Shown: positions 50,111 through 58,116, counted from the first letter of the stretch. The stretch: DNA of 64,000 nt from Bacteroides sp. MSB163 (GCF_036416795.1 NZ_CP143867.1:3402001-3466000), one strand, 5' to 3'. A program made the numbers and translations. Notes: a model not told the origin generated them from the letters alone.

Positions 50111-51889
50111 ATGTCAAAACAGAAATTTAACCTGGGTGAGTGGCGTCGTGATACCACTCTTACTTCCCGTGACGAGGTGGAAATCGTCATTTCACGCATT
50201 GAAACTGCAAATCTTGATATAACTTCGGCCTATGGTGACTGGCGCGACCTGGGGTTTGCGCTGGCTCAAGGGCTGGGCGAGGAGGGGCGTGCTTTCTATC
50301 ATCGTCTGAGCCGTTTCTATAGTGGATACCGGTCCGCTGAAACCGACAAGCAGTACACGGCTTGCCTGCACTCGCGTGGACATGGCATCACGCTGAACAC
50401 CCTCTTCCACCGGGCAAAGCTGGCGGGAGTGGATATCAATACTCGTCCGTTGCCAGATTGCCATATTGCCAAACCGCCAAATGTGAAGGACGTGGCAATA
50501 TCCCCCGCTGTCGGAGCGGATCAGACGCCTCCGGGCGATGATTTCCCCACTTTCCCCGACGAAATCTACGCCTCCATGCCCCGCCTGCTCTCTGATGTCT
50601 GCTCTTACGGCATCTCGGCCGAAGACACGGACATGCTGTTGCTGGGTGCCCTTACGGTGCTTTCCTCTTGCCTGACGCAAGTGTCGGGCATCTATGGGCA
50701 GCGACAAGTCTATCCGAACCTTTACTTGTTTGTCGGGGCGCAGGCTTCGGCGGGTAAGGGGCGGCTGACGCTGTGCCGTCATCTGGTGGACGTGGTGCAT
50801 GCCGACCTGCGCCGGCAGAACGTTCGCGAGTGGGAGGAATATCACCGTGAAAAGTCCCTCTACGAAAAGAACAAACGGAAGGAAGGAGGTGACGAACCGC
50901 GCCAACCGCCCGTCAGGATGCTTTTTATTCCTGCCAACAGTAGTGCTACAGCCCTCTTCCAGACATTGAACGACAACGAAGGACAGGCCTTGATGTTCGA
51001 AACTGAAGGCGACACGCTGACCACCACTTTCCGCAGCGAACACGGTAACTACAGTGACGGTCTGCGTAAAGCCTTCCATCACGAGACTATTGCTTACAAT
51101 CGTCGGAAAGACCGTGAATATGTAGAAATCTCCATGCCCCGCCTTTCGGTGCTACTCAGCGGAACGCCCCGCCAGATAGGGGCGCTCATTCCTGATGCCG
51201 AGAACGGGCTTTTTTCTCGTTTCCTCTTCTACAATCTGCCCTTGCGTCCGGTATGGAATGATGTGTTTGCCTGCAACGGGGAGGATACGCTGGACGGTTG
51301 TTTTCTTCGGTTGGGAGGCCGTTTCTTTCAATTCTATTCACGTCTGAAGAAAACGGTACCCCTGCGCTTCACGCTCACCGCCGCCCAACAGGGGGAGTTC
51401 AACCGTTTTTTCAACTCTATGCAACAACAGGGACTCCAGTGCTTTGGTTCCGACATGCTGGCTTCTGTACGTCGCCTGGGGCTGACGGCCTACCGCATCT
51501 GCATGGTGTTCTCTTCACTGCGACTGATGGACTATGAGGGAGACGTTCCGCTGCCGGCCACCCTTTGTTGCCGTGATGATGATTTTCGCACCACGCTTCT
51601 GATGATGGAGGTGTTGCTGCATCATACGGGACTGGCATATAAAGGATTGCAGGCCGACATCAAGTCTACGCCCAGTCGGGCCACCGTGGCCGGAGGCGAT
51701 CAACGCGAACATCGGTTGCTTCAGTTATTTGAGGGATTGCCGGAGGTTTTCAATCGGGCGGGTTATCAGGATGTGGCGCGTGCCGAGGGAATCCCTGTCC
51801 GTACGGCCGACCGCTACGTCATTGAACTGTGCAATCAGGGGCGTTTGCAGAAGTTGGACCATGATGCGTATGGAAAAACGGGAAAGTGA
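50111..51889 (+). CDS. DUF3987 helicase/primase-associated protein
   Basis: A 592-residue protein. The N-terminal PriCT-2-like domain (about 20-105) has YGDWRDLGFALAQGLGEEGR and SRGHGITLNTLFHRAK. A variable linker follows (about 108-150). The DUF3987 ATPase-like domain has LFVGAQASAGKGRLTLCRHL near 208 (a P-loop-like GKG), LFIPANSSATALFQTLNDNE near 278 and MLFETEGDTL, MPRLSVLLSGTPRQIGALIP near 343, then LFSRFLFYNLPLRPVWND. A C-terminal winged-helix-like part (about 555-592) ends it. It is predicted to unwind DNA for an element or phage-type replisome. Part of the linker is encoded by a word-repeat sequence (50450-50500). Confidence 0.85.
   Translation: MSKQKFNLGEWRRDTTLTSRDEVEIVISRIETANLDITSAYGDWRDLGFALAQGLGEEGRAFYHRLSRFYSGYRSAETDKQYTACLHSRGHGITLNTLFHRAKLAGVDINTRPLPDCHIAKPPNVKDVAISPAVGADQTPPGDDFPTFPDEIYASMPRLLSDVCSYGISAEDTDMLLLGALTVLSSCLTQVSGIYGQRQVYPNLYLFVGAQASAGKGRLTLCRHLVDVVHADLRRQNVREWEEYHREKSLYEKNKRKEGGDEPRQPPVRMLFIPANSSATALFQTLNDNEGQALMFETEGDTLTTTFRSEHGNYSDGLRKAFHHETIAYNRRKDREYVEISMPRLSVLLSGTPRQIGALIPDAENGLFSRFLFYNLPLRPVWNDVFACNGEDTLDGCFLRLGGRFFQFYSRLKKTVPLRFTLTAAQQGEFNRFFNSMQQQGLQCFGSDMLASVRRLGLTAYRICMVFSSLRLMDYEGDVPLPATLCCRDDDFRTTLLMMEVLLHHTGLAYKGLQADIKSTPSRATVAGGDQREHRLLQLFEGLPEVFNRAGYQDVARAEGIPVRTADRYVIELCNQGRLQKLDHDAYGKTGK
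50450..50500. repeat. word repeat 'TTGCCA' inside the DUF3987 coding region
   Basis: TTGCCAGATTGCCATATTGC followed by CAAACCGCCAAATG, then the inverted word GTGGCAATA (50492-50500), encodes residues about 114-130 in the linker between the two domains. The same words in reverse (CGGCAATGTGGCAACGTGGC, then AATTTGGCAACC) occur in the gap after the Argonaute-like gene at 55187-55216. An intergenic-type element therefore seems to have entered a coding linker. Confidence 0.5.
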
Positions 51890-51892
51890 TTC

Positions 51893-52030
51893 GGGCTGAA
51901 TCGCGTCCGGTCCGTGTCCGCTCCGTACCAGGTCCGTAGTATCTCCGTAGTCTATAGGCACGGAGCAGCTACGGACTTGCTACGGAGTTGGTACGGAGAT
52001 ACTGTGGAGGCGTTGCGGAGATACTATGAA
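51893..52030. repeat. word-repeat hairpin, 'TCCGTA' type (second copy)
   Basis: TCCGT words on the left (51903-51950) face ACGGA words on the right (51960-52020) around CTATAGGCACGGAG. The right arm holds ACGGAGTTGGTACGGAG (51982-51998), the exact reverse complement of a 17-mer in the element at 19745-19880. It fills most of the gap between the DUF3987 gene and the nuclease gene; a -7 box TATCTTTG is at 52082-52089. Confidence 0.8.
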
Positions 52031-52127
52031 GATACAATGAATAATTCCCCCGAAATATTACTGATTATAAAGCCGATATGTTATCTTTGCAATGATTTAG
52101 AGCAAGAAACAATAAAAAAAGATTATT

Positions 52128-53141
52128 ATGACACTGATAGCGAATCCCATTTACGACTCCGTCTTCAAATACCTGATGGAGGACGACCGTGTGGCGAAAA
52201 TCCTTCTCTCCGCCCTGCTGAAAAAAGAAATCGTGGAACTGCAAATGCGGCGCCAGGAATACTCCGCCATGCAGCAGACGCGCATCTCCATGTTCCGGAT
52301 GGACTTCACCGCCCGTATCCGTGAGGCAAATGGAGAAGAGCATCTTGTAATGATTGAACTCCAGAAGACGTGGCTCGCCACCGAAACCCTGCGCTTCCGC
52401 CAGTACCTGGGCACGCAATACCTCAACAAGGAGAACATGCGCGAAGAAGACAACGGTACCTACGGTCTGCCTATCATTTCAATCTACATTCTGGGGCATA
52501 AACTGGGCGAACTGCACGAACCTGTGGTCTACGTCCGCCGCCGGTACCTGAACTATGACGACTGCGTGATAGAGCATAGGGACAAGTTCATCGAAAGCCT
52601 GACGCACGACAGCATCATCGTTCAGATTCCGTATCTGAAAGGTCGTACCAGAAATCACCTGGAGCGTCTGCTCAATCTCTTCGACCAGGATTACATCTAC
52701 CATGCTGATGACCATTTACTGGAAATCGACGAGAATAAATTCACCGGAAAGGATGAACAACTACTTATGAACAGGTTGCTGAAAGCGGGCGTGGCGCCGG
52801 AAATCAGACGAGCCATGGATGTGGAAGATGAGATACTTTCGGAGATTGAAAAGAGAGATACGATTATCATGAGGAAGGAAGAGGAGATCGTAAAGAAGGA
52901 TGAGGAGCTTGGGAAGAAGAACGAGGAGCTTGGGAAGAAGAACGAGGAGCTTGGGAAGAAGAACGAGGAGCTTGGGAAGAAGAACGAGGAGCTTGGGAAG
53001 AAGAATGAGGAACTTGTAAAGAAGGATGAAATTATTCGCGAAGCTGTCCGTATGCTCAGTCAAGCCGGACTTTCGGTTGATGAAATAGCCCGAAAGTTCT
53101 CTTTATCACCCGAAAGCGTAAATCACTTGCTTAATGAATAA
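52128..53141 (+). CDS. Rpn/transposase-type PD-(D/E)XK nuclease with heptad-repeat tail
   Basis: A 337-residue protein of the PD-(D/E)XK nuclease-family-transposase group (RpnA-like). The start is typical: ANPIYDSVFKYLMEDDRVAK, leading into LLSALLK. The nuclease core has RMDFTARI (Asp59) and VMIELQK (Glu77, Gln79), the expected D…ExQ arrangement. A central region (about 90-230) contains YLGTQYLNKENM and VYVRRRYLNYDDCVIEHRDK. Next comes a coiled coil made of identical LGKKNEE heptads (about residues 258-300) and a short C-terminal HTH-like end (AGLSVDEIARKFSLSPESVN). It has its own -7 box and a terminator, and it directly precedes the Argonaute-like gene. Confidence 0.88.
   Translation: MTLIANPIYDSVFKYLMEDDRVAKILLSALLKKEIVELQMRRQEYSAMQQTRISMFRMDFTARIREANGEEHLVMIELQKTWLATETLRFRQYLGTQYLNKENMREEDNGTYGLPIISIYILGHKLGELHEPVVYVRRRYLNYDDCVIEHRDKFIESLTHDSIIVQIPYLKGRTRNHLERLLNLFDQDYIYHADDHLLEIDENKFTGKDEQLLMNRLLKAGVAPEIRRAMDVEDEILSEIEKRDTIIMRKEEEIVKKDEELGKKNEELGKKNEELGKKNEELGKKNEELGKKNEELVKKDEIIREAVRMLSQAGLSVDEIARKFSLSPESVNHLLNE
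52902..53027 (+). repeat. 21-bp tandem repeat encoding coiled-coil heptads
   Basis: Five copies of a 21-bp unit (GAGGAGCTTGGGAAGAAGAA plus C or T) begin at 52902, 52923, 52944, 52965 and 52986. A diverged sixth is at 53007. Each unit encodes one seven-residue heptad. Copy-number change keeps the frame and would lengthen or shorten the coiled coil by one heptad. Confidence 0.92.
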
Positions 53142-53178
53142 AGGGCTACAGTAACTTAGGCTGATATTTTTGTTTCGT

Positions 53179-53214
53179 CCGCCTTCGCTCTTCGATGAGT
53201 GAAGGCGGGCGTTT
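53179..53214 (+). terminator. terminator of the nuclease gene
   Basis: CCGCCTTCGCTC (53179-53190), loop TTCGAT, then GAGTGAAGGCGGG (53197-53209), followed by CGTTTATA. It separates the nuclease gene from the Argonaute-like gene, although the latter has its own -7 box. Confidence 0.75.
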
Positions 53215-53274
53215 ATAAAAATATTGTTCTTACCTTTGTCTGTTAATATTGGGGCTTTTCAGGCAAATAATACT

Positions 53275-55179
53275 ATGAAGGAACTACTATTACAAGCTAC
53301 GCTTGATTCCGGTCATTCCGACGCTACGCCGTCCGACCTTTGCCGATGGCTGGCATCCCTTACGGGAGAGCTTGCCACAGAATCGGAGAGTTTAGTCCCG
53401 ATGCTCTATCGTACGCCCTGTCCCGGAGTACTTGAAGTGTGGCTGAGAGATGCTCCGGAGCAAACGGAAAGAAGCGTGGTTCGTTACAGGCGTCTCTCTT
53501 TCCGTCCGCTTCCCCCGGTGTCCGCCCCTTCTCCTTCTGCCTCTTCCGATTGTAGGATTGCGGTGGAAGTGCTGCCTGCGAAACAAATATATATCGGTTT
53601 TCCTATGTCCGAAATGGGACTTGTGGGCGCTTCTCCCGCTTTAGTAGCTACAGGCGGATGGGTGATGCCCTATGAGGCGCTCAGCCCGGTGCAGATAGCC
53701 CGCCTGGACTCTGCTTATGCGGTGCTTACCCCTGCTTTGTCTGCCCGCCTGGATGGTGCCGGCTGTGTGGAACGGCACACGTCTGCCCCGTCCGGTCCTT
53801 ATGAAGTTTTGTGGCGGGAGGTGGAAGGGCTGCTGGCACGTTGTTTCCCTTCGGGTGGGACGGTTTCCGGCTGTCCCCTTCACTTGTCACTCCATCCGGC
53901 CGATGTGCCTGCCCACCGTTTGCGGTGTATCGGGGCGGAACATAGCCAGTTGCAGTTTGGCAGGTCGACTGTAGAAACCGATCCTCGCGCCAGCTTTTGC
54001 CGTTACGGTGCCTGTCTGCCCGGGCGGTGCCGTTCTCTTGCCCTCACCATGCTTTATCCAAGGGGGCAACTGGATGCTGCCCGTCGCCTCTTCAGCTTTT
54101 TTTTCCCACTGGCTTCTCTTATAGCCGTGATGCCTGTGGGCAACATGGACCGCTGGATAGCTTATGATGCGGATGAGCGTGCCGCAGACCAACTGACACA
54201 GGCACTCTACACGCAGCCTGTCACGGATGTTCCTGCCGCTTTCAGGCTCTATTGCCTGGTGGTTCCCTCGGGAGAGGCGGCCACTGCACTGATGGGGCGG
54301 CAACTGTCGGTTCGCCTGCGCAGGCTGGTGCTTTCCCTGGGCTCTCTTTATGTGGGAGCCATTCCGTTGCATGCCGTCAGTTCGGGGGACTTCGGCAGAT
54401 ACCTGCCTTCTGTGGCTTCCCGCTTGCTGGTGCAGATGGGTGGCATGCCGTGGATGCCCCGCTGTTTTGCTTCGCAGGACACCGACCTCATTGCCGGATT
54501 CTCTTGTTCACGTCCCTCGCAAGGTTTCGAGCCTTTCAGTGCGGTTACTTTCTACAACGATCCTTCACGGGGTTGTTGCTTCGACCTTTGCAAGGCTGAG
54601 GAGAAGTTCTCACTGTTCTTTTCTTCGCGCTTCAGGAGGGCTTACGAACAGTTTCTGACCGACCACCGTGATAGCCCTCCCCAGCGTTTGGTAGTTTATT
54701 GCCACCGGGATCTTCCGACGGAGCCTCTGCTGTCTCTGGTACGCTGGATGGTTCCGTATTCGGATGCTGTGCCGGTGGTGCTGGCGCAAGTGCGGCGCAC
54801 GTCGAGGGCTATGCTCCGTCACTATGCTCCCGATGCTCCCGGCTGTATGCCTCCTGCAGGAACCGTTCTGGGCTGCACTGATGACACTTTTCTTCTTTTC
54901 TGCCGCGATTTCCGTCCGGCATCCGATTCCTCTCGCGCTTTTTATCCTTATCCATTGGAGGTCAGGCTTAACCGACTTTGTGCCGATGGCAGCTTTCAGC
55001 CATTGTTACCCTCCGAGGCGGATGGGGTGCTGGTGCAAGCCTTCCAGCTGGTCCGGGCCAATCCGGCGTGTGTGGACGGCAGTCCTTTGCCCCTCGTACT
55101 GTCGCACACCGACCGCTTGTTGCGCCATCGTTGCCAGGAGTGGCGGCTTGAAATGGCGGACCGCATTGCCATGGACTAA
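53275..55179 (+). CDS. prokaryotic Argonaute-like protein (MID-PIWI), catalytic site degenerate
   Basis: 634 residues from ATG 53275, chosen because the -7 box TACCTTTG (53231-53238) lies inside the longer in-frame reading from 53224. The N-terminal 220 residues are unassigned (N/PAZ-like or APAZ-like). Then come motifs that I recognise from pAgos: LQFG…DPRASFCRYGA (226-246), a MID-like region (about 280-375), the hallmark YLPSVASRLLVQMGGMPW (376-393), and DLIAGFSCSR (404-413), which starts the PIWI RNase H fold. The next motifs are RLVVYCHRDLPTE (471-483), PPAGTVLGCTDDTFLLF (526-542), PYPLEVRL (558-565) and SPLPLVLSHTDRLLRHRC (603-620). The first catalytic Asp (GxDxxR) is Ser here, so cleavage is unlikely. 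The fold call is motif-based and untested. Confidence 0.68.
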   Translation: MKELLLQATLDSGHSDATPSDLCRWLASLTGELATESESLVPMLYRTPCPGVLEVWLRDAPEQTERSVVRYRRLSFRPLPPVSAPSPSASSDCRIAVEVLPAKQIYIGFPMSEMGLVGASPALVATGGWVMPYEALSPVQIARLDSAYAVLTPALSARLDGAGCVERHTSAPSGPYEVLWREVEGLLARCFPSGGTVSGCPLHLSLHPADVPAHRLRCIGAEHSQLQFGRSTVETDPRASFCRYGACLPGRCRSLALTMLYPRGQLDAARRLFSFFFPLASLIAVMPVGNMDRWIAYDADERAADQLTQALYTQPVTDVPAAFRLYCLVVPSGEAATALMGRQLSVRLRRLVLSLGSLYVGAIPLHAVSSGDFGRYLPSVASRLLVQMGGMPWMPRCFASQDTDLIAGFSCSRPSQGFEPFSAVTFYNDPSRGCCFDLCKAEEKFSLFFSSRFRRAYEQFLTDHRDSPPQRLVVYCHRDLPTEPLLSLVRWMVPYSDAVPVVLAQVRRTSRAMLRHYAPDAPGCMPPAGTVLGCTDDTFLLFCRDFRPASDSSRAFYPYPLEVRLNRLCADGSFQPLLPSEADGVLVQAFQLVRANPACVDGSPLPLVLSHTDRLLRHRCQEWRLEMADRIAMD

Positions 55180-55186
55180 AGTTCGC

Positions 55187-55216
55187 GGCAATGTGGCAAC
55201 GTGGCAATTTGGCAAC
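55187..55216. repeat. word repeat 'GTGGCAA'
   Basis: Four copies of (C/G)GGCAAt/c within 30 bases, directly after the Argonaute-like stop codon. They are followed by ACTGTGCAAA twice. A -7 box TACCTTTG at 55285-55292 probably serves the DUF6266 gene. The rest of the gap to 55427 shows nothing else recognisable. Confidence 0.55.
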
Positions 55217-55427
55217 CAACTGTGCAAAACTGTGCAAAACGACGCAAAAATCACACGCTTTTAAAATCTCCTTTCTTTACAGCTTACCTTTGCTTGTGGC
55301 TGAACGGTAAAGGCTCCTGCATCGCCGTGCTGCTGCAGAGGCATCGTGCCTGTTTGCTGCTGCCTGTCTTCTTCAGCCCCTGAGACTTGGTCGCATTGAC
55401 CGGTCCTGATCCCTAAAATATACGATA

Positions 55428-56141
55428 ATGGGAGAAATTAAAAGAGGAATCCTCGGTGGATTCAGTGGAAAAGTGGGTACCGTAGTGGGTAGTACCTGGA
55501 AAGATGTGAGTTATATGCGTGCGCTGGCCATCAGTGTCAGTAACCCCCGCACTCCGAAACAACAGACGCAACGCGGCAAGTTTGCCATGAGCATGACTTT
55601 CTTGCGTGCCATTATTCCTTATGTTCGCGTAGGTTATCATACTTATGCCAAGGGGCGCACGGCTTTCAACGCGGCGATGTCCTACATCCTGCGCCATGCC
55701 ATCACCGGTTTGGCTCCTCAGCTCGCTGTCGATTATGAGCGTGTACTGGTGGCCCGTGGCACCTTGATGCCCGTCTTCAATGCTTCGGCTGCCTTGGCCG
55801 ATGGCAAGCTGACCCTGACGTGGAAGGATAACAGCAAAATGGGAGATGCTCTCTCTACTGACCAGGCGATGCCGCTGGTTTACAACAAGGAACGCGGCGA
55901 GGCCTACTACGATCTGGAAGCTGCCACCCGTGCCGACGGCACTGTGCAGTTGACGTTGCCCGATGACTGGGAGGACAAGGCGCTGGCCGTTTATCTTGCT
56001 TTTCGTAGTGAAGACGGTAGCCGTGTCACCAACAGCATTTGCCTGAAAGATGACGCTTACGAGGGCAGCGGCTCGGGCGGCAATGCCGGAGGCGGCGACA
56101 AGCCCGGTGGCGGCGGTCTGGATGAGAATCCGTTGGGATAG
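55428..56141 (+). CDS. DUF6266 family protein
   Basis: A 237-residue protein. The N-terminus is the family hallmark: MGEIKRGILGGFSGKVGTVV, GSTWKDVSYMRA, and SNPRTPKQQTQRGKFAMSMT (about 40-60). A helical region follows, then an Ig/FN3-like beta domain (about 100-215, FNASAALADGKLTLTWKD and DWEDKALAVYLAFRSEDG). The tail is very Gly-rich. No signal peptide is present. DUF6266 proteins repeatedly stand upstream of an N-acetylmuramoyl amidase and a smalltalk protein in Bacteroides, as here. The start resembles phage tail or structural proteins, but the function is unknown. Confidence 0.85.
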   Translation: MGEIKRGILGGFSGKVGTVVGSTWKDVSYMRALAISVSNPRTPKQQTQRGKFAMSMTFLRAIIPYVRVGYHTYAKGRTAFNAAMSYILRHAITGLAPQLAVDYERVLVARGTLMPVFNASAALADGKLTLTWKDNSKMGDALSTDQAMPLVYNKERGEAYYDLEAATRADGTVQLTLPDDWEDKALAVYLAFRSEDGSRVTNSICLKDDAYEGSGSGGNAGGGDKPGGGGLDENPLG

Positions 56142-56157
56142 AAGCTGAAGCCTGAGG

Positions 56158-56224
56158 TTTCGGAAATTAAAAATTAAGAATTAAAAATTAAAGGCTGCGC
56201 GGCTATTTATCATTTATTATTTAA
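56158..56224. repeat. word repeat 'AAATTAAAAATTAAG' with GGCTGCGC
   Basis: AAATTAAAAATTAAGAATTA and the following AAAATTAAA (56164-56190) are followed by the core fragment GGCTGCGCGGCTA and by TTTATCATTTATTATTTAAA. It is AT-word-based like the other elements and keeps the GCTGCGC core. It lies just upstream of the amidase gene. Confidence 0.55.
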
Positions 56225-56237
56225 ACAGCAATTTATC

Positions 56238-56681
56238 GTGAGAAAGATAAACTATATCGTGGTGCATTGTAGCGCCACCCGTGAAGATCGTCCTTTTTCG
56301 GTGGAAGCCCTTCGTGCAGAGCACCTCCGTCGTGGTTTCCGGGATATCGGTTACCACTACTACATCCGCTGTGACGGTACGGTGGTGAATACCCGTCCCC
56401 TCGCCCTTGTGGGGGCGCATGTCAAGGGGATGAATGCTCACAGCGTCGGCATCTGCTATGAAGGCGGACTGGACGCTGAAGGCAGGCCGAAGGATACCCG
56501 TACGCCGGAACAGCGTAGTGTCCTGCGCCTGCTGGTACATCAGTTGCTGCGCCGCTTCCAGGGCGATGTGCGCGTCTGCGGGCATCGTGACCTTAGCCCG
56601 GATAGGAATGGCGACGGCGTGGTGGAACCTGCGGAGTGGATGAAGGAGTGTCCGTGCTTTGAAGTGAGCCGTGAACTCTGA
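56238..56681 (+). CDS. N-acetylmuramoyl-L-alanine amidase (Amidase_2, T7 lysozyme-like)
   Basis: A 147-residue peptidoglycan amidase that starts at GTG 56238. Zinc-binding positions are visible: YIVVHCSATRE (His about 10), GAHVKGMNAHSVGICYEGG (His about 56-64), and VCGHRDLSPDRNGDGVVEPA (His about 121), ending with ECPCFEV (Cys about 141), the T7-lysozyme Cys ligand. It lacks a signal peptide, so it needs help to reach peptidoglycan. The smalltalk protein 56 bases downstream is a candidate holin-like partner. It is typical of the DUF6266-amidase-smalltalk cassette. Confidence 0.92.
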   Translation: MRKINYIVVHCSATREDRPFSVEALRAEHLRRGFRDIGYHYYIRCDGTVVNTRPLALVGAHVKGMNAHSVGICYEGGLDAEGRPKDTRTPEQRSVLRLLVHQLLRRFQGDVRVCGHRDLSPDRNGDGVVEPAEWMKECPCFEVSREL

Positions 56682-56736
56682 TTTTTCAATTTTCAACTAT
56701 CATTTTTCAAATTACCGGAAAGGAGGTGTTTTTATA

Positions 56737-56838
56737 ATGGCAATCAAGAAATCCGTTTGGAGTATGGTCTTGAAGGTGGCTATGGCAGTACTGACAACAA
56801 TAGCCGGAGTGCTGGGAGTTAATGCGATGACACCGTAA
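56737..56838 (+). CDS. smalltalk protein (single-TM, holin-like)
   Basis: A 33-codon gene: MAIKKSVWSMVLKVAMAVLT, then TIAGVLGVNAMTP and TAA. It has two lysines, then one hydrophobic helix (about residues 8-29). The Bacteroides 'smalltalk' family has this size and pattern. A strong ribosome-binding sequence GGAGG (56722-56726) lies 10 bases before the start, unusual in this phylum. With an unsecreted amidase upstream, it could act as a pore or anchor, but this is inference. Confidence 0.82.
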   Translation: MAIKKSVWSMVLKVAMAVLTTIAGVLGVNAMTP

Positions 56839-56855
56839 AATGCATCTTATAGCCC

Positions 56856-56911
56856 GAGGCTCCTCTGTTTGTCTTATTGGATATTTCGGACAGGGTGAGC
56901 CTCTTTTTTTT
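56856..56911 (+). terminator. terminator of the DUF6266-amidase-smalltalk cassette
   Basis: GAGGCTC (56856-56862) pairs with GAGCCTC (56897-56903), extended by CTGT.TTGTC / GACAGGG, and followed by TTTTTTTT. Confidence 0.8.
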
Positions 56912-56937
56912 CTTAGAATATTCATTAAAACCAAGAA

Positions 56938-57603
56938 ATGATGAAAAACAAATTGATATCTTTCTTTATCGCTTTATTTTTGATGTCTGCTGCTGCGGCA
57001 TCACAAAATATAAATTATACGTATGATGGTGCGGGAAATCGTGTATCACGCACACAAACGCAAAGCGGTCCGTTTACCCCTGCTTGGGGCGCAGAACGCT
57101 CTGCTGTGAATTCCGGCAGTATCGGAAATCTCGTGTATGCCACTCCCGGTAATTATGCGCTTGATGAAAGTCGGCCGGTGGGAAACATACCCTATACTTT
57201 CAATGTGAATTCCAACGGCTCTTCTGCTTTTACTATCCCTCTGTCGTTGCTTCAAGGACAGGCGGGGATGACTCCTGAGCTGAATATAGTTTATAACAGT
57301 CTGACAGGTGAGGGCATCCTGGGGTATGGCATGAAATTGTCATGTATCTCTTCGATCACAAGGTGTGGGAAACGGAACTTTTATGATGGTTCAAACAGTG
57401 CCGTGTTGCCTTTAATTCCCAATGAGTATTTTTTTGAATTGGATGGCCTGCGTCTGATTAAGGATCCCAAAACTTCTCTGTATCTGAAAGAAGTGGATGA
57501 TTTCTCCCGTATAGAAAATCATTACAGTGCATTGGGAGATTTATGCCAATACTTTGAAGTGCGTCAAAAAGATGGTACCCGGCTGTTCTATGGAGATATA
57601 TGA
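56938..57603 (+). pseudogene. RHS/SpvB-type toxin, N-terminal fragment
   Basis: A 221-residue frame with a signal peptide (1-22), a single RHS-like strand unit (NINYTYDGAGNRVSRTQTQS) and the SpvB-like start (YALDESRPVGNIPYTFNVNS, IPLSLLQGQAGMTPELNIVY with NSLTGEGILGYGM, about 77-130). It ends at TGA 57601-57603 after QKDGTRLFYGDI, where intact relatives would continue for more than a thousand residues. It has its own ATG and sits 35 bases after the terminator, so it probably begins a separate unit. Confidence 0.75.
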
Positions 57604-57631
57604 AGGGACCGGAGCTTGCCAAAGAAATGAA

Positions 57632-58116
57632 AGGGACAACTGGCAAGTAGCGGCACCACCGGACATGGATCTGTTTATACTTACACTGCTGCCGGCTTAT
57701 TGCAGAAAGAGGTGAAGACCATCAAGGATCGGACTCTCACTAAAGGTTATGCCTATGACGACAAGGGACGTTTGTTCACCTATACCAGCCCGTCGGGGCT
57801 TGTGCAGAAGCTTGCTTACGATGCTTCTTATAATTTGATATCCATCACCGATAACGCCACTAACACCCGGTTGTGGGAAGCGATGAGTTACAACGATCAG
57901 GGCTTGCTTTCCGATGATATGAATTGTGGAGGTGGACAAATTACTTATACTTATGACCAAATGGGAAGGTATAAATCCATATCTAATTCTCTGATAGATT
58001 TTGGTTATCAGTATAATCAGGGTGGCTTGCTAACACAGCGCATTGAAAGGTTTGGTGGTAACAGACTGACCGAGACTTTTGATTATGATGCAGGTGGATG
58101 CTTGACTTCCACATAA
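57632..58116 (+). pseudogene. RHS repeat region, middle fragment
   Basis: In the same frame as the N-terminal piece, after stops at 57601 and 57628, the sequence reads SGTTGHGSVYTYTAAGLLQK and then YD-type RHS repeats (GYAYDDKGRLFTYTSPSGLV, LAYDASYNLISITDNATNTR, YTYDQMGRYKSISN, FDYDAGGCLTST) before TAA at 58114. Much of the repeat array expected before it is missing. Confidence 0.7.

Noticed and set aside
50192..51082. 296-codon minus-strand frame opposite the DUF3987 gene
   Set aside because: Shadow frame; the plus-strand protein has the conserved PriCT-2 and P-loop-like motifs.
52902..53027. CRISPR-like or minisatellite element
   Set aside because: The repeats are in frame within a coding region and encode heptads of a coiled coil.
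53224..53274. Upstream extension of the Argonaute-like protein to 53224
   Set aside because: The TACCTTTG promoter box lies inside it, so the start at 53275 is preferred.
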